A stretch of 64,000 bases of DNA from positions 124,001 through 188,000 of the forward strand of contig NZ_CP143889.1 in the NCBI RefSeq assembly GCF_036417355.1. The letters are read 5' to 3'. The stretch comes from Akkermansia sp. RCC_12PD (GTDB lineage Bacteria > Verrucomicrobiota > Verrucomicrobiia > Verrucomicrobiales > Akkermansiaceae). The notes under the pieces were generated by a model that did not search any database, was not told the DNA's origin, and was given only the letters and a program-made list of their open reading frames with translations. Of the stretch, positions 55,883 through 64,000 are shown in pieces (positions within the stretch are counted from its first letter, which is position 1; the number at the start of each line of letters is the position of its first letter). The position numbers and the translations under genes were made by a program.

Positions 55883-57151
55883 ATGATTGATTCGATTCTA
55901 ACCTTCTGCGACGAGGTGCTCAGCAACCCCATCTGGTTCTACGTCATCACCCTGCTGATCAAGATCGTCATCTGCTTTGCCATCACCATCCTGTTCATTC
56001 CGATCTGCGTGTACATCGAACGCCGGGTGGCCGCCTGGATCCAGGACCGCGTGGGCCCCAACCGCGCCGGCATCCCGCTGAGCATCTTCCGCCGCTTCGG
56101 CATGAAGTCCGACCTGCCGTTCAAGAAGACGCTGGACTACTTCGGCCTGCCCCACGACGGCAAGATCGCCAACCTGTGCCGCTTCTTCCGCCTGGACCGG
56201 GACATTCCCATCTTCGGCCTCGTCCAGCCCATGGTGGACGGCGGCAAGCTGTTCCTGAAGCAGGACTTCACGCCGCCCTTCGTGCGCCGCGTCTATTTCT
56301 GGATCGCCCCGATGCTGGTGCTTGCCCCGCCGCTGATGACGGCCGCCGTCATCCCCTTTGCCGGAGACCTGCACACCTCCTACGGCAATGTGAACATGGC
56401 CGTGGCCAACCTGAGCGTGGGGCCGCTGTGGGTGTTCGCCATCTCCTCCCTTTCCGTGTACGGCCTGGTGCTGGCGGGCTGGTCCTCCAACTCCAAGTTC
56501 CCGTTCCTGGGCGGCGTGCGCTCCTCCGCGCAGATGATCTCCTATGAAATCAGCATGGGACTGTCCATCATCCCCGTTCTGATGATTTACAGCACGCTGG
56601 ACCTGTCCAACATCGTGGAATACCAGGCGGCCAACGGCTGGCTGCTGCTTCCCGTGTGGGGAGAGGGCCTGAGCTGGCAACGCTGGATTCTGCTGGTGCC
56701 CGTGGCCATCAGCTTCCTCATCTTCCTGACTTCCATCTTCGCGGAAGCCAACCGCACCCCCTTCGACATGTCCGAATGCGAGACGGACCTCGTGGGCGGC
56801 TATCACACGGAATACTCTTCCATGAAGTTCGCGCAGTTCTTCATGGGCGAATACGCCGCCATGGTGGTGGGCTCCTCCCTGGTCATCACGCTCTTCCTGG
56901 GCGGCTGGTCCATCGGCTTCGGCCTGGACGGCTGGCTGAACGAACACGTCGCCAACTGGGTGGCGGTGCTCTGCCAGCTGATTGCCTACGTGCTCAAGCT
57001 CCTCTTCTTCGCCTTCTTCTTCGTCTGGGTGCGCTGGACGCTGCCCCGCTTCCGCTATGACCAGGTGATGAAGCTCGGCTGGATGGTCTTCTTTGAACTG
57101 GCCGTCATCAACATCTTCATCACGGCCGCCATCCTGTACTTCGTCAAGTAA
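55883..57151 (+). CDS. nuoH: NADH-quinone oxidoreductase subunit H, with a cytoplasmic-loop insertion
   Basis: The membrane subunit that joins the quinone site to the proton-pumping arm, 422 residues with about eight transmembrane helices. Family motifs are YIERRVAAWIQDRVGPNRAG (residues 45-63), QPMVDGGKLFLKQDF (115-129) and EANRTPFDMSECETDLVGGYHTEYSS. In most NuoH proteins the first two motifs are nearly contiguous; here about 45 extra residues (64-111) separate them. Loop residues are basic and aromatic. Position in the operon and all conserved acidic residues support a functional subunit. Confidence 0.96.
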   Translation: MIDSILTFCDEVLSNPIWFYVITLLIKIVICFAITILFIPICVYIERRVAAWIQDRVGPNRAGIPLSIFRRFGMKSDLPFKKTLDYFGLPHDGKIANLCRFFRLDRDIPIFGLVQPMVDGGKLFLKQDFTPPFVRRVYFWIAPMLVLAPPLMTAAVIPFAGDLHTSYGNVNMAVANLSVGPLWVFAISSLSVYGLVLAGWSSNSKFPFLGGVRSSAQMISYEISMGLSIIPVLMIYSTLDLSNIVEYQAANGWLLLPVWGEGLSWQRWILLVPVAISFLIFLTSIFAEANRTPFDMSECETDLVGGYHTEYSSMKFAQFFMGEYAAMVVGSSLVITLFLGGWSIGFGLDGWLNEHVANWVAVLCQLIAYVLKLLFFAFFFVWVRWTLPRFRYDQVMKLGWMVFFELAVINIFITAAILYFVK

Positions 57152-57181
57152 ACCAACCCTTTATCCCGATACACAAATATT

Positions 57182-57745
57182 ATGGCCTTCAAAACGATCA
57201 AGCGCCCGAAGATTTCCCTCGGAGAGCGGTTCTACTTGCAATCCATCCTGGGCGGTCTGTGGATCACCATCAAGCACCTGGCCCTGGCTCTGGCGGGCAA
57301 GTCCCGCAACAAAAAGGAACTGGCCGGCTCCGGAATCGGCGTCACCATGCAGTACCCGGAATTCCGCTGGGACAAGCACCTGCCTCCCTATTACCGCGGC
57401 TATCCCGTGCTGGTGAAGGGCGAGGACGGACGCGAACGCTGCGTCTCCTGCCAGCTCTGCGAATTCATCTGCCCCGCCCGCGCCATCACCATCACGCCCG
57501 GCGCCGTCAAGGAAGGCGACTGGGACAAGGTGGAAAAAGCCCCCAAGGAATTCGAGATCGACATGCTCCGCTGCATCTACTGCGGCATGTGCGAGGAAGC
57601 CTGCCCGGAACAAGCCATCTTCATGAGCCAGGACTACCTGCTCACCCCTACGGACCGGACGCAGTCCATCCACAACAAGGCCAGGCTTTACGAACTGGGC
57701 GGCACCCGCAAGGGGCTGGTCAACAAGTGGAACCAATACAAATAA
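57182..57745 (+). CDS. nuoI: NADH-quinone oxidoreductase subunit I
   Basis: The TYKY-type ferredoxin subunit, 187 residues, carrying clusters N6a and N6b. Both [4Fe-4S] motifs are complete: CVSCQLCEFICPARAI and CIYCGMCEEACPEQAI. The N-terminal amphipathic segment (ITIKHLALALAGK) and RGYPVLVKGEDGRERC are typical. It passes electrons from NuoG to NuoB, whose gene is not in this operon. Confidence 0.97.
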   Translation: MAFKTIKRPKISLGERFYLQSILGGLWITIKHLALALAGKSRNKKELAGSGIGVTMQYPEFRWDKHLPPYYRGYPVLVKGEDGRERCVSCQLCEFICPARAITITPGAVKEGDWDKVEKAPKEFEIDMLRCIYCGMCEEACPEQAIFMSQDYLLTPTDRTQSIHNKARLYELGGTRKGLVNKWNQYK

Positions 57746-57781
57746 CACACCCCGAACTCTTCACTCCACATTCTGCACGTT

Positions 57782-58708
57782 ATGAACATTTTTGCCAGTG
57801 ACATACTCTTCTACGTCTTCGGGGCCCTGGCCGTGATCCTGTCCCTAATGGTCGTCTTCATGCGCAACCCCGTTTCCTCCGCCATGATGATGGCCCTCTC
57901 CTTCGGGGCGACGGCCGCCGTCATGATCGGTCTGGGCGCCCACTTCCTGGGCATTCTGCAAATCCTCGTGTACGCCGGGGCTATCATGGTTCTCTTCGCG
58001 TTCATCATCATGCTGCTGAACGTAAAGCTGGAAACCTCCCCCTTCCGGCGGCCCGTTTCCGTCGCCGTGGGCGTCATCATCGCAGGGCTGTTCCTCGGCC
58101 AGCTCATCGGCATCATCTACTCCCTGCCCGGCGCGAAGGATTGCGGCCGCTGTCCGATGGCCAGCGCGGAACAGGCCTGGAACGACTTGAAGATCGGACA
58201 AAACGAGGCTAACGAAGCTACGGAATGCAACGCTGGCGTGGCCTGCGGATTGCGCGCCTCGACTTCCGCTTTTACAAATGCTGAAATCGACCGCCTGATC
58301 AACAACGGCCAGCAACAAGGAAACGTGGAATCCGCCCAGGCTCCGGGAGCAGCCGCATCCGGCAAGCACGGCGTCAACGGCCTTCCTCTCGACAAAATCG
58401 CCATCTGCGGACAGAAGCAAAGGAACTATGCCTTTTCCGGAAACTCCATTGACTGTTTATTGTTGAGTTCATCTATCCAGGCCCCCCGGATCACCCTTCC
58501 TCCGCTTTCCCCCAAATGTTCCGCGCATCTTTATCCGGAAGGCACCACCATCCGGGCGGAGATCAACAACGGGGAATTCCCGGATACCGCCCTGCTGGGC
58601 CGCACCCTGTTTGACAAGTACAACCGCACGCTGGTCATCGCAGGGCTGGCCCTGCTGGTGGCCTCCATCGGGGTCGTGGTCCTGAGCCGCCGCCCCTCCG
58701 GCAAATAA
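57782..58708 (+). CDS. nuoJ: NADH-quinone oxidoreductase subunit J, with a ~150-residue insertion
   Basis: A membrane subunit of the proton-translocating arm. Usual NuoJ is about 165-200 residues; this one has 308. Residues 1-116 show the normal first four helices (FGALAVILSLMVVFMRNPVSSA, LGILQILVYAGAIMVLFAFIIMLLN), and residues 268-308 the normal last helix (LGRTLFDKY... then VIAGLALLVASIGVVVLSR). Between them, residues ~118-267 are an unfamiliar polar segment with seven Cys (including CGRC and two in ECNAGVAC). It is less GC-rich than the rest of the operon. By the known NuoJ topology the insert would face the periplasm. Confidence 0.93.
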   Translation: MNIFASDILFYVFGALAVILSLMVVFMRNPVSSAMMMALSFGATAAVMIGLGAHFLGILQILVYAGAIMVLFAFIIMLLNVKLETSPFRRPVSVAVGVIIAGLFLGQLIGIIYSLPGAKDCGRCPMASAEQAWNDLKIGQNEANEATECNAGVACGLRASTSAFTNAEIDRLINNGQQQGNVESAQAPGAAASGKHGVNGLPLDKIAICGQKQRNYAFSGNSIDCLLLSSSIQAPRITLPPLSPKCSAHLYPEGTTIRAEINNGEFPDTALLGRTLFDKYNRTLVIAGLALLVASIGVVVLSRRPSGK

Positions 58709-58734
58709 CGAACATCTCAACACAGCCAATCATC

Positions 58735-59052
58735 ATGATACCTCTTACGCATTATCTGATCCTCTCCGGCATTCTGTTTGCCATCGGCCTGGTGGGGGTG
58801 ATCGTCCGGCGCGACATCATCGTCATTTTCATGTGCCTGGAAATGATGCTCAGCGCGGCCAACCTTTCCCTGGTGGCCTTCTCCCGGGCCCAGGGCTCCA
58901 TGGGACTGCCCAACTATGACGGCCAGTCCCTGTCCATCTTCGTCCTGACCATCGCCGCGGCGGAAGTGGCCATCGGCCTGGCCCTGATCGTTTCCCTGTA
59001 CCGCGCGCGGCGCACGGCCAGCACCCAGGACCTTCATACGCTGAAAGACTAA
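58735..59052 (+). CDS. nuoK: NADH-quinone oxidoreductase subunit K
   Basis: A 105-residue three-helix membrane subunit homologous to MrpC. The two membrane glutamates needed for proton transfer are present in IFMCLEMMLSAANLSLVAFSR and TIAAAEVAIGLALIVSLYR. Length and sequence are normal. It is placed between nuoJ and nuoL with spacers of 26 and 24 bases that lack Shine-Dalgarno motifs. Confidence 0.97.
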   Translation: MIPLTHYLILSGILFAIGLVGVIVRRDIIVIFMCLEMMLSAANLSLVAFSRAQGSMGLPNYDGQSLSIFVLTIAAAEVAIGLALIVSLYRARRTASTQDLHTLKD

Positions 59053-59076
59053 GAGCAACCCGAACCTCACACGAAC

Positions 59077-60909
59077 ATGTTAGACATCGACATCCAATAT
59101 ACCTGGCTCCTGCTCTTTCTGCCCCTGGTCGTGGCGGCTTTCAACTGGTTTTTCCTGACAAAGCGCGCGAACGTGGCGGCCCTCACCTCCACCTTCTCCT
59201 GCCTGGTCACCTTCGTTCTTTCCCTGGCCCTGCTGGACAAGACCGGAACGGATGCCTTCACCTGGCTTTCCATTTCCAGCGTCTTCTCCATTGACCTCGG
59301 CTTTGTGCTGGACCCCCTCTCCACGCGCATGATGCTGGTGGTCACGGGCATCGGCCTGCTGGTGCATATCTTCTCCCTCGGATACATGGCGGACGACAAG
59401 GCCAAGGCCCGCTACTTCGCCTGCCTGAGTCTGTTCATGTTCTCCATGACGGGCATCGTCCTGGCCAGCAACATCGCCATGACCTTCATCTTCTGGGAGC
59501 TGGTGGGCCTTTCCTCCTACCTGCTCATCGGCCACTGGTACACCAGGTCCGCCGCCGCGGACGCCGCCAAGAAGGCCTTCATCTGCAACCGCGTGGGGGA
59601 CTTCGGCTTCCTGATCGGCATCCTGACCCTCTGGGCGCTGACCAATACGCTCAATTTCAGCCTGATGGAAATGCCCGCCGGCATCAGTGAAACCCTGCTG
59701 AACATCACGGTGCTGTGCCTGTTCTGCGGCGCGGTGGGCAAGTCCGCCCAGTTCCCGCTGCACGTGTGGCTGCCGGACGCCATGGAAGGCCCCACCCCCG
59801 TTTCCGCCCTGATCCATGCCGCCACAATGGTCGCCGCCGGGGTGTACATGATGGTGCGCGTCCAGCTCTCCATCGGCGTGGAAGCGTTCCCCTCCCTCTC
59901 CTGCGACGTGATCGCCATCATCGGCGCTATCACGGCCATCATCGCCGCCTTCATGGCAACCCAGCAAAACGACATCAAGCGCGTGCTGGCCTATTCCACC
60001 CTGTCCCAGCTCGGGTACATGGTCATGGCCCTGGGCCTGCTGGCCGGGGAAGCGGCCATGTTCCACCTGTTCACCCACGCCTGGTTCAAGGCGCTGCTCT
60101 TCCTCGGCGCGGGCGCCATCATCTTCGCCTGCCACCATGAGCAGGACATCTGGAAGATGGGCGGCATCATGAAGCGCATGAAGCTGACCTCCCTGACCTT
60201 CATCATCGGCACCATGGCCCTGATCGCCATTCCGTTCACGTCCGGCTTCTTCTCCAAGGAAGCCATCCTGGAAGCCGCCTTGCACAAAAACCCGGTGTTC
60301 TTCTGGATCGGCGGCGGCGTGGCCCTGCTGACCACCTTCTACATGATGAGAGTCATCTTCGTGGTCTTCTTCGGCAGGGAACGCAGCCACAGCGCGGAAC
60401 ATGCGCGGGAAGTGGGCGGCGTCATGCTCATTCCCCTGCTGATCCTGGCCGTGCTCGCTGTCATCTCCGGCTACGGCTTCATCGCGGACAGGCTGGTTCC
60501 CTTCAACGGTTTTGCAGTAGCGGACTTCCACATGGAAATGCCCTTCTACGTATCCATGGGCGCCCTCGTCCTGGGCATTCTGCTGGCTGCCGTCTTTTAT
60601 GCGGGCTCTCCGGCTTCCGACAAGCTCTCCGGCAACGCCGTCTCCCGCGCCCTCGCCAACCGGCTCTACATCGACTGGTTCTACGACAAGGTGCTCGTTA
60701 AAGGCGTGCAGGGCATTCTGGCCTCCATCATCGACTTCATCGACCAGTTCATCATTTCCGGCCTCATCGTGGGCGGCCTGGCCCGGCTGACCGCCGCCGT
60801 CGGCTCCCTGCTCCGCCGCCTGCAGTCCGGCAACATGGCCGCCTACACGGTTCTGTTCGGAGTCGGCCTGCTTCTGGTCATTTACTTCACCGTCTTCTAT
60901 TCCTGCTAA
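59077..60909 (+). CDS. nuoL: NADH-quinone oxidoreductase subunit L
   Basis: The distal antiporter-like proton-pumping subunit, 610 residues and about 16 helices, including the long lateral helix at the C terminus. Signatures are FWELVGLSSYLLIGHWY (TM5 Glu), KSAQFPLHVWLPDAMEGPTPVSALIHAATMVAAGVYM (shown in part), QQNDIKRVLAYSTLSQLGYM and HAWFKALLFLGAGAII. Key Lys and Glu residues are retained. The C-terminal anchor helix is present (MAAYTVLFGVGLLLVIYFTVF). Confidence 0.97.
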   Translation: MLDIDIQYTWLLLFLPLVVAAFNWFFLTKRANVAALTSTFSCLVTFVLSLALLDKTGTDAFTWLSISSVFSIDLGFVLDPLSTRMMLVVTGIGLLVHIFSLGYMADDKAKARYFACLSLFMFSMTGIVLASNIAMTFIFWELVGLSSYLLIGHWYTRSAAADAAKKAFICNRVGDFGFLIGILTLWALTNTLNFSLMEMPAGISETLLNITVLCLFCGAVGKSAQFPLHVWLPDAMEGPTPVSALIHAATMVAAGVYMMVRVQLSIGVEAFPSLSCDVIAIIGAITAIIAAFMATQQNDIKRVLAYSTLSQLGYMVMALGLLAGEAAMFHLFTHAWFKALLFLGAGAIIFACHHEQDIWKMGGIMKRMKLTSLTFIIGTMALIAIPFTSGFFSKEAILEAALHKNPVFFWIGGGVALLTTFYMMRVIFVVFFGRERSHSAEHAREVGGVMLIPLLILAVLAVISGYGFIADRLVPFNGFAVADFHMEMPFYVSMGALVLGILLAAVFYAGSPASDKLSGNAVSRALANRLYIDWFYDKVLVKGVQGILASIIDFIDQFIISGLIVGGLARLTAAVGSLLRRLQSGNMAAYTVLFGVGLLLVIYFTVFYSC

Positions 60910-60930
60910 CCTCCCAACCAATCACACACC

Positions 60931-62355
60931 ATGCTTATCTGGCTTGTTCTCATTCCTCTGATTGCCTCAGCCCTCATCGGTCTGTGCAAGGCGCCCGCGC
61001 GCCCGACGGCCCTGCTCAGCGCAACGCTGACGCTGGCCCTGGGCATCTGGGCCCTGGTTAGCTTTGACGACTGCGCTTCCTGCTGGTCCCGCTTCCAGGG
61101 GCTGGATCTTCAACTGACCCTGGCCCCCGCCATGGCCAAGGTGATGCTGCTGCTGACCATCCTGGTCACCTTCGCCACGGTTCTGGGCACCAATCCTCCC
61201 AAGGGAGGGGAAGCTTCCTGGTACAACTCCGCCCTGCTGATCTCCGCGGGCGCCACCGGCGCTTTCCTGTCCAACAACATTATTTCCTTCTTCGCCTTCC
61301 ATGAACTGGCGCTGATCCCCACCTTCGTGATGATCGGCCTGTACGGCAGGGGGGACAAGCGCACCACCGCCTGGCGCGCCACCCTGTACCTGGGGCTGGC
61401 CTCCATGGTGCTGCTCGCGGCCCTGCTGATGATCGGAACGCAGGCCGGGTTCACCTTCTCCGGCCTCCAGGACTTCATCCAGAACGGACAGCCCCTGGAA
61501 AATGCGGAACTGATCGGCGCCCTGCTGATCGCCGGATTCGGCACCCTGATCTCCCTGTTCCCGTTCCATTCCTGGGCGGCACCCGCCTATGCCTCCGCCC
61601 CCGCCCCGGTGGCGATGATGCACGCGGGCGTTCTGAAAAAATTCGGCCTGTACGGCCTGTTCATGTTCCAGCCCCTGATGGAAGCGGGCTTCCTGCCCTG
61701 GACGAATATCCTGCTCGTCCTGCTGGTGTGCAACGTGATCTGGGTGGGCTACGTGACGGTGAACCAGAAGCGGCTGGACCTGCTGCTGGGCAACTCCTCC
61801 GTGATGCACATGGGCTACATCTTCCTGGCCTTCGCCGCCCTGATCGTATCAGGTTCCGCGGAAGCCAACCCCTGGGCCGTGAAAGGAGCGGCCCTGCTGA
61901 TGCTGGCCCACGGCCTTTCCATCGCCCTGCTCTTCATGCTCTGCGGCCAGATTGAAAAGCAGACCGGCACGCTGGAAATCAATTCCCTGGGCGGCCTGGG
62001 AACCAGGCTGCCGCGCATGGCCTTCGTCTTCGGCCTGGCAGGCATGGCCTCCATCGGCCTCCCCGGCCTGGCGAACTTTCCGGGCGAGTTCATGGTCTTC
62101 TTCTCCGGTTTCTCCGGGTTCGAGAACGGCTTCGGCCCCGTGCAGTTCGCCACGATCCTCTGCCTGTGGGGCCTGGTCATCGGCGCCGTGTACATGCTGA
62201 GGGCCTACCGCAACATCTTCCAGGGCGACCTGTCCAAGGCCGCCGCCTACGCGACGGAACTGCTGCCCGCCGAACGCGCGGCCAATTACTTCCTGGTCAT
62301 CACCCTGGTCGTCTTCGGCTTCCTGCCGGACCTGGTTCTCCAATTCTTCTCCTGA
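60931..62355 (+). CDS. nuoM: NADH-quinone oxidoreductase subunit M
   Basis: An antiporter-like proton-pumping subunit, 474 residues and about 14 helices. Markers are FAFHELALIPTFVMIGLYG (TM5 Glu), FPFHSWAAPAYASAPAPVAMMHAGVLKKFG in two adjoining parts, NSSVMHMGYIFLAF and GLPGLANFPGEFMVFFSGF. In most NuoM proteins the motif reads HTWLPDAHxxAPT; here it is HSWAAPAYASAPA, so the usual LPD is altered, as is known in some Bacteroidetes-like complexes; I could not check this. It is placed 21 bases after nuoL. Confidence 0.95.
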   Translation: MLIWLVLIPLIASALIGLCKAPARPTALLSATLTLALGIWALVSFDDCASCWSRFQGLDLQLTLAPAMAKVMLLLTILVTFATVLGTNPPKGGEASWYNSALLISAGATGAFLSNNIISFFAFHELALIPTFVMIGLYGRGDKRTTAWRATLYLGLASMVLLAALLMIGTQAGFTFSGLQDFIQNGQPLENAELIGALLIAGFGTLISLFPFHSWAAPAYASAPAPVAMMHAGVLKKFGLYGLFMFQPLMEAGFLPWTNILLVLLVCNVIWVGYVTVNQKRLDLLLGNSSVMHMGYIFLAFAALIVSGSAEANPWAVKGAALLMLAHGLSIALLFMLCGQIEKQTGTLEINSLGGLGTRLPRMAFVFGLAGMASIGLPGLANFPGEFMVFFSGFSGFENGFGPVQFATILCLWGLVIGAVYMLRAYRNIFQGDLSKAAAYATELLPAERAANYFLVITLVVFGFLPDLVLQFFS

Positions 62356-62401
62356 TCATCCCCTGAATACAATCCAAGCTTAACCTGATCTTCTTTTACC
62401 C

Positions 62402-63784
62402 ATGCAAGCGTACATTCCGGAATTCATCCTAGCCGGCCTGGCGATGATCCTGCTCCTGGCTGAAACCTTCTTCAAGAAGGCTCCCAAATTCGTCTTCGGC
62501 CTGATCGGGGCGGCGGGCGCCCTGGCGATGCTTCCCTTCTACATGGAAAGCCTCTACGCCAATACCTACATCATCCTGGCCCTGGTCGCCACGGCGATAA
62601 CCCTGCTTCTTTCCGTGGACTTCCGCGCTGTCATCAACCTGTCTTCCAACGACTCCAAGACGCAGGACGGCACCGGGGAATTCTATATCCTGCCCCTGCT
62701 CGCCTGCGTGGGGATCACCTCCCTGTGCAAGGCCGCCAACCTGGTGGAACTCTTCGTTTCCCTGGAAGTGCTCACGCTGAGCTCCTTCATCATGGTGGGC
62801 TATTTCCGCCGGAACCTCGGCTCCACGGAAGCGGGCATCAAGTACCTGATTCTGGGAGCCGTCAGCACGGGCTTCCTCGTCTTCGGCCTAGCATGGTACT
62901 TCGGCATGACTGGCACCTTTGAATACAACCACGCCATCGTCATGGCCGCCCTTTCCGGACAGACGGCACCGGGCATGTTCTTCGCCCTGGCCCTGCTCCT
63001 GCTCGGCACTGCCTTCAAGATCGGCGCCGTTCCCATGCAACTGTGGATTCCGGACGTGTACCAGGGCGCACCCACCCCGGTGACGGCCTTCCTCTCCGTA
63101 GCGTCCAAGGTGGCGGGCTTCGCCCTGCTGAGCATCATCCTGGCGCCCTTCGCCGGCATTCCCGCCGTCCAGTTCGTCATCGCCCTGATGGCCGCGACCA
63201 CGCTGCTGGTGGGTAACCTGGGAGCCATTCCCCAGACCAACCTGAAACGCCTGATGGGGTATTCCTCCATCGCGCAGGCCGGCTTCATCCTGCCCCTCTT
63301 CATCGGCACGTTGAAGGGGCAGCTGGCGCCCAACGCGCCCTTCTACCTGGCGGTGTATCTGGTCATGACCTTCGGGGCCTTCTTCGCCCTCGCCATGATC
63401 CGCACCCAGCGCGGCAGCGAGGAAATCTCCGCCTTCCGCGGCCTGGGCAAAACCAATCCCCGCCTGGCCCTCGCCATCACGATCATGTTCGCCTCCCTGG
63501 CAGGCGTTCCGCTGACGGCCGGCTTCTTCGCCAAAATGATCTCCTTCGTCCACGTCATCAACACGGGCCTGTACCTGAACTGGATGCTGCCCATCATGAT
63601 CATCTGCGCCGCCGCAGGTTTCTACTATTACTTCAAGGTTATCCGCTCCATGTACTGGGACAAGCCGGAAGAAGGCATGGAAGCCGTGCAGGTGCCCGTC
63701 ATCTCCGGCGTGATGCTGGCGGCCTTCTCCGTCTTCATCGTGATCGGCGGCCTGATGCCCCTGTTCATCAACCCGATCCGTTAA
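62402..63784 (+). CDS. nuoN: NADH-quinone oxidoreductase subunit N
   Basis: The third antiporter-like subunit, 460 residues. Landmarks are FVSLEVLTLSSFIMVGYFRR (TM5 Glu), GSTEAGIKYLILGAVSTGFLVFG, GTAFKIGAVPMQLWIPDVYQGAPTPVTAFLSV in part, QTNLKRLMGYSSIAQAGFI and FASLAGVPLTAGFFAKM. It completes the operon and is followed by a terminator. The gene spacing from nuoM is 46 bases, without a Shine-Dalgarno motif. Confidence 0.97.
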   Translation: MQAYIPEFILAGLAMILLLAETFFKKAPKFVFGLIGAAGALAMLPFYMESLYANTYIILALVATAITLLLSVDFRAVINLSSNDSKTQDGTGEFYILPLLACVGITSLCKAANLVELFVSLEVLTLSSFIMVGYFRRNLGSTEAGIKYLILGAVSTGFLVFGLAWYFGMTGTFEYNHAIVMAALSGQTAPGMFFALALLLLGTAFKIGAVPMQLWIPDVYQGAPTPVTAFLSVASKVAGFALLSIILAPFAGIPAVQFVIALMAATTLLVGNLGAIPQTNLKRLMGYSSIAQAGFILPLFIGTLKGQLAPNAPFYLAVYLVMTFGAFFALAMIRTQRGSEEISAFRGLGKTNPRLALAITIMFASLAGVPLTAGFFAKMISFVHVINTGLYLNWMLPIMIICAAAGFYYYFKVIRSMYWDKPEEGMEAVQVPVISGVMLAAFSVFIVIGGLMPLFINPIR

Positions 63785-63812
63785 AAAAACTTCCTTCCGT
63801 TCATCATCCTGT

Positions 63813-63858
63813 GAAGGCCGCTTCCGCATCCTGCGGGGCGGCCTTCCCTTTCTTCCTC
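63813..63858 (+). terminator. Terminator of the nuo operon
   Basis: GAAGGCCGC (63813-63821) pairs with GCGGCCTTC (63838-63846), with an inner CCGCA / TGCGG stem, followed by CCTTTCTTCC. It is 29 bases beyond the nuoN stop. I see no gene in the remaining ~140 bases of the window. Confidence 0.8.
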
Positions 63859-64000
63859 CGCCGGGAACGCCGCAACCTTTTGAAATGGCTGGAAGGAATG
63901 GAGCGGAAACGAATGAAATGTTTGACGGCTTTCCAGTCATAAAATTTTCATTGCCGGAAAAACCCGCGTCTTCTCCATCTTCAGACGGCGCACCATGCCG

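Noticed and set aside
59080-60921. 613-codon frame on minus opposite nuoL
   Set aside because: The shadow of nuoL; its Gly/His/Gln-rich translation has no recognisable fold or start context.

Overview
The window is a 64 kb chromosomal stretch of a GC-rich bacterium. It has no rRNA, no tRNA that I can support, and no phage, insertion sequence or CRISPR array. The protein sequences and gene content look most like Akkermansia muciniphila or a close relative (Verrucomicrobiota). Pointers are a TPR-secretin, a chlamydial-type putative Na+/H+ antiporter, a PiT transporter with a PhoU-like tail, GH13/GH77 enzymes, and start sites that generally lack Shine-Dalgarno sequences. The taxon is an inference from recognition; no search was run.

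Layout. 0.2-8.1 kb: acetolactate synthase large subunit (ilvB) and a HAD phosphatase on minus; rpsT and a small zinc-ribbon gene on plus; ispH on minus; then a tight plus-strand trio of dus, a transglutaminase-like protein and a lipid kinase. 8.1-20 kb: a long minus-strand run holding fabI, folD, a lysophospholipid acyltransferase-like gene, a membrane-anchored protein, a TPR-secretin, a GH13 alpha-amylase gene with a broken frame, cca, and a secreted thioredoxin-fold protein. 20-27 kb: a 0.9 kb intergenic region with two hairpins, then PiT phosphate transporter, HrpB-type helicase and cdsA on minus. 27-32 kb: a Prc/Tsp protease, a one-piece RpiB-SHMT fusion and a small secreted protein on plus. 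32-38 kb: a DoxD/DoxA-like membrane protein, a VanX-type dipeptidase lipoprotein, rpoD and dnaG on minus. 38-46 kb: nfeD (broken frame), rimO, a lipoprotein (minus), malQ, prmA and a small membrane protein. 46-50 kb: ribE and a Na+/H+ antiporter on minus, then a polysaccharide deacetylase on plus. 50.7-63.8 kb: an eleven-gene respiratory complex I operon, nuoDEFGHIJKLMN, which starts at nuoD; nuoA, nuoB and nuoC are not in the window.

Functional themes are housekeeping: energy (complex I), phospholipid synthesis (cdsA, fabI, acyltransferase), one-carbon metabolism (folD and the SHMT part of the fusion), transcription and replication initiation (rpoD-dnaG), translation and RNA modification (rpsT, rimO, prmA, dus, cca), alpha-glucan use (GH13, malQ) and envelope quality control (prc, nfeD, secretin).

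Most worth a second look: the RpiB-SHMT fusion; two genes each broken by one extra C in a poly-C tract (phase variation, slippage or assembly error); large insertions in NuoJ and NuoH; the complex I operon without nuoABC; a histone H1-like basic tail on RpoD; G-poor leaders without Shine-Dalgarno sequences throughout the nuo operon; and a hairpin that buries the start codon of a small secreted protein.
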